A stretch of DNA of 28,901 bases, from positions 79,163 to 108,063 of the forward strand of contig DBRL01000017.1 of assembly GCA_002305925.1 (NCBI GenBank), read 5' to 3'. The notes under the pieces were generated by a model. That model was not told the DNA's origin and made no database searches. It was given only the letters and a program-made list of their open reading frames with translations. Of this stretch, positions 7,557 to 13,419 are shown one piece after another; the first letter of the stretch is position 1, and each line of letters opens with the position of its first letter. A program made the position numbers and the translations under genes. The stretch is from Candidatus Peregrinibacteria bacterium UBA1369. Lineage in GTDB: Bacteria > Patescibacteriota > Gracilibacteria > UBA1369.

Positions 7557-7784
7557 CCGCAGCTTAGTGCGAGCATCTTTTTCGTCAATATTATTATAAG
7601 GGCTGGCCGTGGTGGAGACAAGGGGCTGTTGGCTTGTCGGAGGCGGGCGGGTCGCGGGGTATAGAAGAAGGGCGGGCGCGGGTGCGGCAGAATCTGTTGA
7701 GATACTGCGAGCGAGATACGCTGGCGATGGTGAGGGTGATGGGGGAGGTTGGTTATACTGATTAGCATGATTATGATCGAAAAA

Positions 7785-8549
7785 TCACAAAATTTGAAAT
7801 CTCCCAGATTTAACCAGTTGTATGCTGTTATAATCTCTGAGGTTAGTAAATTCAAACTGCCAAATGGAATAGGCGTTATTTTGTTCGTTTTTTTCGAAAA
7901 ATAGTGAAATAACTTTTTTCTGCGTATGTTCCTGCCATTGTCTGAATGGGAAATATAGTTGTCTAATTATTGTATTGGTAGTTGTTGAATTCTTTGCTTC
8001 AATTAGTACTATTTGACTTTTTCCTTCGTATCCTGCGTCAACTTCTGTTTGAACGCCTTTAACTTTGATTAAATGTTTATTAACGTAAAAATCAAAAAAT
8101 GGTGTGTATTTTCTTCCCCGTATTGTTAGTACGAGACTAGCATCGTCAACAAATGTTCTGATGAGACTTGCTGCATATGCATAATCAACATGCTGCATTT
8201 CTGAATTTCCAATGAGTGATGTCTCTAATTGAAAATCTAATTTTGACTTATAGATTTTTGCATCTTCTCTTATTTCTGGAATATCAATGTATCCTTCTCC
8301 TTTAATTAGAGCGTAATATTTGTTTTTTATTGGTAAAATAAAGAGATTATTTTTAGTAAAAATTTCGGGTCTGTTTTCTCTACTGTCTTGTTTGCATAAA
8401 ATTCGTACTTCTTTTTCTCCTGTTTTTGTAAATTTTTGGCAAGATTTTTTAATTTGTTCTGCTGATATCATGAATGGGTCTTTGTCGAAGTCATGATTTA
8501 GGATGTTATAATCCTTAAATATTTTTTCCCAAGATTGATCAATACTCAT
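7785..8549 (-). CDS. Probable type II restriction endonuclease (PD-(D/E)XK fold)
   Basis: 254 residues. The C-terminal half contains a credible PD-(D/E)XK active site: VDAGYEG followed by VLIEAKN, i.e. Asp, then Glu-x-Lys on the next strand, and a downstream IIRQLYFPFRQWQEHTQKK helix. The N-terminal half has no recognised motif and could hold target recognition. Its start overlaps the last 11 bases of the methyltransferase gene (8539-8549), the translational coupling expected of a restriction-modification pair. It does not resemble MboI/DpnII nucleases although its partner methylase resembles M.DpnIIB, so the target site should not be assumed to be GATC. The gene is much AT-richer than the flanking backbone, which suggests transfer. 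Confidence 0.7.
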   Translation of the reverse strand: MSIDQSWEKIFKDYNILNHDFDKDPFMISAEQIKKSCQKFTKTGEKEVRILCKQDSRENRPEIFTKNNLFILPIKNKYYALIKGEGYIDIPEIREDAKIYKSKLDFQLETSLIGNSEMQHVDYAYAASLIRTFVDDASLVLTIRGRKYTPFFDFYVNKHLIKVKGVQTEVDAGYEGKSQIVLIEAKNSTTTNTIIRQLYFPFRQWQEHTQKKVISLFFEKNEQNNAYSIWQFEFTNLRDYNSIQLVKSGRFQIL

Positions 8550-9441
8550 ATGGTGATTTTTTTGTAATTAAAGCAGTTTGTTCGTGCTTAATTCTATTGA
8601 TGCCTGCTGCAGTTCTAGTAATGGCGTCCTTTAATGTTTTATTTGTTGTGATTTGTTTATATCTTTTTATAGACAGGTCTAAATATTGTTTTTCTAATTC
8701 GATACCAATATATTTTCTGTTATATTTGTATGCAGCAATTCCAGTAGTTGCACTTCCGTTGAATGGGTCGAGGATTGTGTCGCCTTCGTTAGTACTTGCA
8801 AGGACTATGCGTTTTAATAGATCGAGTGGTTTTTGTGTAGGATGCTTGCCAAATACTTTTTCCATCGGCTTTGGCGTCCCTAGGGACCATACGGATCTCA
8901 TCTGTAAACCAGGTTTTTTGATTTGATCTTCCGGCCAATCACCATTTTTCATCAGATCATAATTGAAGGTGTGTTTGGCTTTTTTTTCTTTTCTAGCCCA
9001 AAGTAGTGTTTCATGGCTTGCTGTGAAAAAACGACAGCTCAAGTTGGGTGAAGCGTTTGGTTTGAACCAGGAAATGTCATTGAGAAAGTGGAATCCGTTT
9101 AATTCAAGGGCGAAACCACATTGATATATTGAGTGGTAAGTGCCGCTAATCCAAATAGTGCCGTTCGGTTTCAATACTCTGCGGCAGGCAGCAATCCATT
9201 TGTTGTGAAAGTCAAAATTCATCTGGGCTCCCTTACTCATATCCCATTCACCCTTTTTTACGCTAACCATTTTTCCATTTTGGCAAGTGAAGGACCCACT
9301 AGATAAAAAGTAAGGAGGATCCGCAAAAATCATGTCCACAGAATTTTCAGGCAGTTTTTCTAAGATATCTAAGCAGTTTCCTTGATAGAGAGTGAATCTG
9401 TCTTGAGAAAAGTATGGTTGGAAGTCTTTCTGTTCTTGCAT
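8539..9441 (-). CDS. Beta-class DNA methyltransferase (N6-adenine or N4-cytosine)
   Basis: 300 residues, AdoMet-dependent. The catalytic DPPY (41-44) comes before the AdoMet-binding motif DPFNGSATTG (225-234), the order that defines beta-class amino-methyltransferases. The stretch after DPPY (FLSSG, later KGEWD), then KWIAACRRVLKPNGTIWISG, NLSCRFFTASHETLLWARK and GKHPTQKPLDLL closely follows the M.DpnIIB/MboIB (DpnA) type, which can also modify single-stranded DNA in that family. It is upstream of and overlaps the endonuclease-like gene, so it probably protects the host from it. The ATG at 9441 gives the sequence MQEQKDFQPYF directly before the family's N-terminus. AT-rich, probably acquired together with its partner. 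Confidence 0.88.
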   Translation of the reverse strand: MQEQKDFQPYFSQDRFTLYQGNCLDILEKLPENSVDMIFADPPYFLSSGSFTCQNGKMVSVKKGEWDMSKGAQMNFDFHNKWIAACRRVLKPNGTIWISGTYHSIYQCGFALELNGFHFLNDISWFKPNASPNLSCRFFTASHETLLWARKEKKAKHTFNYDLMKNGDWPEDQIKKPGLQMRSVWSLGTPKPMEKVFGKHPTQKPLDLLKRIVLASTNEGDTILDPFNGSATTGIAAYKYNRKYIGIELEKQYLDLSIKRYKQITTNKTLKDAITRTAAGINRIKHEQTALITKKSPYEY

Positions 9442-9486
9442 CGTGGGTTTTGGTGTTTAGTAGCTTGGCTATTGTAATGCAATTGG

Positions 9487-9492
9487 ATTATA
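9487..9492 (-). promoter_or_regulatory. Probable -10 of the restriction-modification operon
   Basis: TATAAT on the minus strand, 45 bases before the methyltransferase ATG, in an AT-rich stretch. The -35 (TCTTTA at 17-bp spacing) is weak. Confidence 0.35.
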
Positions 9493-9549
9493 AAAACATA
9501 AAATTTTGTTAAAGAATTCTTGAAATGTGTAGTAATAAACATATTTGTG

Positions 9550-9714
9550 CTAGTTCGAGTCATAGCAATATGCTATTTTTTTCTTATTTTTGGCAGTGAT
9601 TTTTATATTATCTGCTTTTTGCAGCTGCCTGCAGAGCTCCTCCAGCTCCTCATCGCTGGTCATTTTGCCGATGCCCAGGGGGGCCAGGATGTGATCCAGG
9701 CGTACTTTTGCCAT
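9550..9714 (-). CDS. Small ORF, 54 aa, N-terminus duplicated downstream
   Basis: A 54-residue ORF beginning MAKVRLDHILAPLGIGK and ending KKKIAYCYDSN. Residues 1-35 form a helical, DEELEELCRQLQ-type segment; the Lys-rich end looks like random read-through. The first part is nearly identical to the start of another minus-strand ORF at 10877 (MIAKVRLDHILAPLGIGK). Two copies of the same N-terminus with unrelated continuations suggest that one or both are truncated gene remnants created when the zeta-toxin cassette arrived. No family is recognised. Confidence 0.35.
   Translation of the reverse strand: MAKVRLDHILAPLGIGKMTSDEELEELCRQLQKADNIKITAKNKKKIAYCYDSN
9652..9708. repeat. 57-bp direct repeat, copy A
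   Basis: 57 bases identical to 10812-10868, with weaker similarity continuing left for about 15 bases. It lies in the 5' part of the small minus-strand ORF and, with copy B, brackets the zeta-toxin locus. Confidence 0.9.
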
Positions 9715-9858
9715 ACAAAATGAGGGTTAAATTGCTTGGCGATCTAACCTTCATCGAGCATTGGGAAGCGTTTTATCTTCATTATTTACAAATTTTTTAG
9801 CTTAATTTAATCTGGTCCTGATATTCTGCTAACATAGAGTAGGGGGTAATGCTATTCA

Positions 9859-10551
9859 ATGAGTGATGAGGACTTGTCAAAACAGGCGTTAGAGTGGTTA
9901 AAAGCCAATTCAAAGGTGTTAATTGAGGAATTTGCTTCTGTTCATGACTATGTCTCTGAGGTAAGCCCGACAACTATTTTTATGGCTGGTTCACCGGGAG
10001 CAGGGAAAACCGAAGTTTCCAAAAGTCTGATATCCCGTTTTGAACAACAACCGGTGAGAATTGATGCGGATGAAATTAGAGCAATCTGTCCCGGGTATAT
10101 AGGCGTAAACGCACATGTTTATCAGGCTGCGGCAACAAAAGGCGTTAACATGCTTTTTGACCATGTCTTGAGAATGAATTTTAATCTTATACTTGATGGG
10201 ACTTTTGCTTATGGTGGTTTTTTGCGTAATATAGAGCGTTCTTTGTCCCGAGACAGAAAAATACAGATATGGTTTGTATATCAGCATCCTCTACAGGCTT
10301 GGGATTTTACAAAAAAACGTGAGGTTATGGAGCAGAGAAGAGTTTCAAAAGAAACTTTTATCAATGCGTTTTTAAAATCGAGAATTAATGTAAATGAAGT
10401 TAAAGCGCGGTTTGGAGATAAAATTGAGTTGAATATCTTAATAAAGGATTTTGAAAGGAGTTTGGAACAGTTAAAGCTTAATGTTGACAGCATTGACCCT
10501 TTTATTCCAAACATATATACTAAAGACCAACTTGAAAATTTATTAATATGA
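9859..10551 (+). CDS. Zeta-toxin-family P-loop kinase
   Basis: 230 residues. Walker A is GSPGAGKT (44-51). It is followed by RIDADEIRAICPGYIG (67-82), the Asp/Arg/Pro-Tyr pattern that in zeta toxins shapes the active site, and by LILDGTF, the second conserved acidic motif. The final third is helical. Zeta toxins phosphorylate UDP-N-acetylglucosamine and block wall synthesis; related kinases with other substrates exist, so the target is inferred. An AGGGGG about 12 bases upstream may serve as ribosome-binding site for the ATG at 9859. The next gene starts within its stop codon (ATGA at 10548-10551), suggesting a toxin-antitoxin or accessory pair. The locus is AT-rich and flanked by a 57-bp direct repeat. 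Confidence 0.8.
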   Translation: MSDEDLSKQALEWLKANSKVLIEEFASVHDYVSEVSPTTIFMAGSPGAGKTEVSKSLISRFEQQPVRIDADEIRAICPGYIGVNAHVYQAAATKGVNMLFDHVLRMNFNLILDGTFAYGGFLRNIERSLSRDRKIQIWFVYQHPLQAWDFTKKREVMEQRRVSKETFINAFLKSRINVNEVKARFGDKIELNILIKDFERSLEQLKLNVDSIDPFIPNIYTKDQLENLLI

Positions 10552-10745
10552 TTCGAAAAATTAAGAAAATATTAGGAATCAGTACTGACAAGAAGCCCAA
10601 AACAGATTTTTCGAACTTTTTTCAAAATGCTTCTGCTGCGGAAAAGAAGAAGCTTTTCAAGTCGGTAATCCGTGAGGCCAACAAAGAACAGAAGGATCTC
10701 GTGATGAGATATGAGATTCTTAAGGCTAAAAAAGAATCTAATTAG
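10548..10745 (+). CDS. Small basic protein coupled to the zeta-toxin-like gene, possible antitoxin
   Basis: 65 residues, lysine-rich and helical: an IRKIKKILGISTDKK start, then SAAEKKKLFKSVIREANKEQ and a KAKKESN end. Its ATG overlaps the TGA of the zeta-toxin-like gene in an ATGA, so the two are translationally coupled. The position suggests an antitoxin or accessory partner, although classical epsilon antitoxins precede zeta and this protein has no obvious epsilon similarity. An ORF on the opposite strand (to 10572) is an antisense extension of the repeat-borne small ORF and is judged not to be real over this region. Confidence 0.65.
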   Translation: MIRKIKKILGISTDKKPKTDFSNFFQNASAAEKKKLFKSVIREANKEQKDLVMRYEILKAKKESN

Positions 10746-10764
10746 GCGTTTGTTCGAGGCTTTT

Positions 10765-10877
10765 TCTTGATCTACCTTTCTTAACTCTCTCGCCAGCCCC
10801 TCCAGCTTCTTATCGCTGGTCATTTTGCCGATGCCCAGGGGGGCCAGGATGTGATCCAGGCGTACTTTGGCTATCAT
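10765..10877 (-). pseudogene. Truncated second copy of the small repeat-borne ORF
   Basis: On the minus strand an ATG at 10877 starts MIAKVRLDHILAPLGIGK followed by MTSDKKLEGLARELRKVD, matching the ORF at 9714 over its first 35 or so residues. The frame stays open to 10572, but beyond about 10765 it only runs antisense to the zeta-partner gene and changes to a hydrophobic composition, so I treat the start as a remnant. It sits downstream of the NERD gene on the same strand; between them (10878-10964) no gene is supported. Confidence 0.4.
10812..10868. repeat. 57-bp direct repeat, copy B
   Basis: Identical in 57 bases and same orientation as 9652-9708. The segment between the copies is 1103 bases and contains the two-gene zeta locus. 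Confidence 0.9.
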
Positions 10878-10964
10878 GAGAGAGGTTATTGGATTTCTTT
10901 ACTCCGGCAGGGGTGAATTTTGTCCATGGCGGTAGAGAAGTCCCGGGGCCAGTTGGCTTGAGCC

Positions 10965-11714
10965 TCAATCAGGTTTATTACTCTCAGCCGTCTGTAAAGT
11001 TATGGTGATTTGGGCGATTTTTTCCGAGCATAGGGACTGCTGTCCTTTTTTAGTTAAAACTTGAAGCAAGTATTCACTGCGAATGACCAGTGCCCAGTCC
11101 TTGACCGGCTTTTGTCCAAAGCGCAGGACTTGTCGGCCGGCAAAAATCAGTACCGGGGTGACAAATATATATTGGTCATTGAGATCGGTACGCAATTTAT
11201 GTCCCAGGTAGGTGGCGTTTTGTATGGTTTGTTGCAGGATGTCTTTGCTGAAGGTCTTGCCATTGCCCGTTAGTCTCTTTCCGTCGAAGTCAATTTTTGC
11301 GTGGCCATGATAATTTTTTACTTCCAGCGCAAAAACTCCGGTCGGGCCCACCACCACAAAATCTATGTTGCCTCCGGCTGTGTTTTTGATATCCGGGAGG
11401 ATCTGGTATTCTTCGGGTAGTTGTTTCAGGATTTTTTGGATTTTCAGCTCGCCGGTATCGCCATTTAAATAATTGTCACTGACCTTTTCCCAATGGCGCA
11501 TGACTCTATGTATGACGATCAAAAGAACTATTGTTGCTACGAACAAAAGTAAAGAAAATTCTCTGCTTAAACCGAAAATTAGTGGGTACAGATATTTGTA
11601 ATATAGCGCAGGAAAGACAAAGATCAATAATAAGGCAAACGTGCTTAGGCCAAGTAAGATAACAAGGCTTGTGTTAATTAAATACCTGCTTCTTTCTTTG
11701 AGGAATTTGGCCAT
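10965..11714 (-). CDS. Membrane-anchored NERD (nuclease-related) domain protein
   Basis: 249 residues. Two hydrophobic helices at about residues 15-35 and 50-70 anchor the protein. A NERD domain follows: GDTGELKIQKILKQLPEEY, then GGNIDFVVVGPTGVFALEVKNYHG, in which Asp (NIDF) and Glu-x-Lys (EVKN) supply the PD-(D/E)XK-like active site, and ILQQTIQNATYLGHKLRTDL. The NERD fold is related to Holliday-junction and restriction nucleases, but its activity is rarely shown; roles in DNA processing or defence are inferred. The start MAKFLKERSRYL at 11714 lies about 20 bases after a predicted transcript start. It is transcribed alone toward the repeat-borne remnant. Confidence 0.8.
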   Translation of the reverse strand: MAKFLKERSRYLINTSLVILLGLSTFALLLIFVFPALYYKYLYPLIFGLSREFSLLLFVATIVLLIVIHRVMRHWEKVSDNYLNGDTGELKIQKILKQLPEEYQILPDIKNTAGGNIDFVVVGPTGVFALEVKNYHGHAKIDFDGKRLTGNGKTFSKDILQQTIQNATYLGHKLRTDLNDQYIFVTPVLIFAGRQVLRFGQKPVKDWALVIRSEYLLQVLTKKGQQSLCSEKIAQITITLQTAESNKPD

Positions 11715-11736
11715 TTCACAAATGTTAAATCTTTTT

Positions 11737-11742
11737 ATTATA
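11737..11742 (-). promoter_or_regulatory. -10 of the NERD gene
   Basis: TATAAT on the minus strand, 22 bases before the ATG at 11714. The -35 position (TGGTTA at 17-bp spacing) is weak. Confidence 0.4.
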
Positions 11743-11826
11743 GACTAATTGGCTGTTCGTAACCAGGTGGACGGATTGGCCAATAAAGGTGTATTGCAGG
11801 CTGTCTGTCGTGGTTGGTGGACTGTG

Positions 11827-11850
11827 AAACTCTGCGTGCGCAGAGTTTTT
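11827..11850 (+). terminator. Intrinsic terminator
   Basis: AAACTCTGC and GCAGAGTTT form a perfect 9-bp stem with a GTGC tetraloop, followed by T residues on the plus strand (five in a row, counting the end of the stem). No obvious plus-strand gene ends just before it, so it may insulate the next gene from read-through. Confidence 0.6.
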
Positions 11851-11856
11851 GGACGC

Positions 11857-11890
11857 CAAAGAAAAAGCCCGTCCGGGTGGAGGGGCTTTT
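11857..11890. terminator. Repeated terminator-like hairpin, copy 2
   Basis: Exact 34-base copy of 7523-7556, here with a longer T-run (six T) on the plus strand. It follows the preceding terminator directly and separates the NERD gene from the plus-strand gene at 11996. Confidence 0.65.
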
Positions 11891-11921
11891 TTCGCAGCTT
11901 TGGGCTGGCAGATTCACGTAT

Positions 11922-11949
11922 TTGACAAAAACGCTAAAAATGGTAGAAT
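11922..11949 (+). promoter_or_regulatory. Promoter of the gene at 11996
   Basis: Perfect TTGACA (11922-11927), 16-bp spacer, TAGAAT (11944-11949). The predicted leader is about 40 bases. Confidence 0.65.
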
Positions 11950-11995
11950 CGGCTCTACGGTCCTACGATCCTAAGTCATAATCACAACCGCGCCA

Positions 11996-12340
11996 GTGGA
12001 CAAACTGCTGTCAACAATCGAAAAAGAGGGAAATGCTGCCCGTCTGACGATGGACCAATTGAAGGCTCTGATTGCCGTGCAGCAGGTTCCCGCCAACGCC
12101 AAACAGCTCTTTAGCGGCGCCAATATCGAAGCTTTCCGCAGGACGATCAATTCCGATGTGCTTCGGTCCCTGCTGGATGAGCTGCCCGCCAATGGCAGCA
12201 GTCACCGCAAGTTCCGCTGCCGCGATGGCAGCACCTATGTGATTGCCGTACATGGCGACAGGGATGTCGGAATCGGACTTTTACTTAAATGTCTGCGGAA
12301 ATTTGGTGTCTCGGCCAAAGAGTTCTGGCTGAAGATTTGA
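11996..12340 (+). CDS. Hypothetical protein, 114 aa
   Basis: A soluble protein read from a GTG; the frame is closed by TAA only seven codons upstream and contains no ATG there, so GTG at 11996 is the only usual start. The N-terminal half is helical (DKLLSTIEKEGNAARLTMDQL), the middle has EAFRRTINSDVLRSLLDELP, and the C-terminal half looks like an alpha/beta unit: HRKFRCRDGSTYVIAVHGDR followed by DVGIGLLLKCLRKFGVSAKE. A good promoter supports it over the antisense frames of the same region. No family is recognised. It converges on the methyltransferase gene, with 62 bases between the stops. Confidence 0.6.
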   Translation: MDKLLSTIEKEGNAARLTMDQLKALIAVQQVPANAKQLFSGANIEAFRRTINSDVLRSLLDELPANGSSHRKFRCRDGSTYVIAVHGDRDVGIGLLLKCLRKFGVSAKEFWLKI

Positions 12341-12402
12341 GCGGGGACAGGTTCGCGTGAGGGACTTTTATTCTGAAATCATTTCCTTACAGGTCCGGCC
12401 AG

Positions 12403-13401
12403 TCAAAGCTTTTTCAGGACGTAATACTGGAAAATACTGCTGGTTTTGGGGTCGTAACCGCTTGTCTGCAACAGGGTCAGGTCTGTCTGTCTCAGAAAAT
12501 AATGTTTTTTCAGCAAAACCGGGGTGTGCCCGAATAAAACCATCAGTCCGCCGGCTTTGACTTTCTTTTTCAAAGCCCTGAACAGTAGGCGCGCCTTTCT
12601 TTCTGTCACTATTTCCGAGTTGAGAAAGCGTAAAAACATGATATCGACTGAGCTGTCCGGCAGCGGGGATTTCAGGGCGTCTCCCGTATAAATTTCGTCA
12701 AGGTAATTCCTGGCATATGCTGTCATTTCTTTGCTCAGGTCCTGACCGACGGTACGGCAGCCGGGGAAGTTTTGTTTGACGGATGATAAAAACCTGCCGG
12801 TTGAGCAGGCCGGGTCATAGAGCAGATACCCGCTTTTGATGATCTTTTTGAAGTAAACCTGCGTGTATTTTCTGAAGTGTTCTTCTCCATTGGCAAGATT
12901 TTGTGCCTTTTCCGGTGAGATTTTCCAGCCGCAGCGGGCACAGCGTTTTTCCTTTCCCGTCCGCTGGTCGATATAGCGAAAGGGGAATTCTATGTCCGTG
13001 GTACCGTCTCTGGCCAGCCCGTTGAAACAGCTGAGCTTCTCTCCGTTGCTGAAGGGATGATATTGCACGGTAATACGGTCCTTTGTCTGATTTTTTTTGA
13101 TCAGAATACCCAACAGCATCGAGGCGGTGATACGGCTGCAATTGGGAGCGTTGATTTTTCCTTCCAGATAGAGACTGGAGATGATTTTTCTGCCCACGAT
13201 TGGCGGATAACCTTTGCTGCTCAGCACAAAGATGTTGAACGGTCTGTCGCGGAATGTCAGTGCTGCTCTTTGGCGCACGTTTTCCAGCTGTACTGCTTCG
13301 GGTAGGGTCCCAGCCGGGATTTTTTGCTGCTGATAGATTTTCTGCTCACGTTCAATTATCTGGTCCCGCGTCAGAGGGCGTCGGTTGCTGTAACTGATCA
13401 T
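12403..13401 (-). CDS. Class I AdoMet-dependent methyltransferase
   Basis: 332 residues. A Rossmann methyltransferase domain occupies about 190-300: motif I YDPACSTGRFL (195-205), the acidic end of strand 2 in GQDLSKEM (219-226), GDALKSPLPDSSVDIMFLRF for motifs II-IV. Residues 1-185 are a separate N-terminal domain without a recognised family; it contains a CARCGW pair of cysteines (154-157) that could bind metal, and its distance from motif I suggests a substrate-recognition role. The start lies 18 bases after the stop of the ribosomal-protection-like gene, so it is the last gene of the operon starting at 17028. Substrate may be the peptide product, rRNA or a small molecule; the sequence does not decide. 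Confidence 0.78.
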   Translation of the reverse strand: MISYSNRRPLTRDQIIEREQKIYQQQKIPAGTLPEAVQLENVRQRAALTFRDRPFNIFVLSSKGYPPIVGRKIISSLYLEGKINAPNCSRITASMLLGILIKKNQTKDRITVQYHPFSNGEKLSCFNGLARDGTTDIEFPFRYIDQRTGKEKRCARCGWKISPEKAQNLANGEEHFRKYTQVYFKKIIKSGYLLYDPACSTGRFLSSVKQNFPGCRTVGQDLSKEMTAYARNYLDEIYTGDALKSPLPDSSVDIMFLRFLNSEIVTERKARLLFRALKKKVKAGGLMVLFGHTPVLLKKHYFLRQTDLTLLQTSGYDPKTSSIFQYYVLKKL

Positions 13402-13419
13402 GATTATAATTTCTGGTGA

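Noticed and set aside
10572..10764. Extension of the repeat-borne ORF over the zeta partner gene
   Set aside because: Composition changes abruptly once it runs antisense to the overlapping coupled gene; only the first 35 or so residues match the other copy.
10886..10964. Open frame after the NERD gene ending ...AMDKIHPCRSKEIQ
   Set aside because: It reads like protein, but it has no start codon outside its last 13 residues and begins after a stop; it may be a remnant, with too little evidence.
12011..12253. 80-codon minus-strand ORF
   Set aside because: Antisense to the 114-aa gene, which has a TTGACA-16-TAGAAT promoter.
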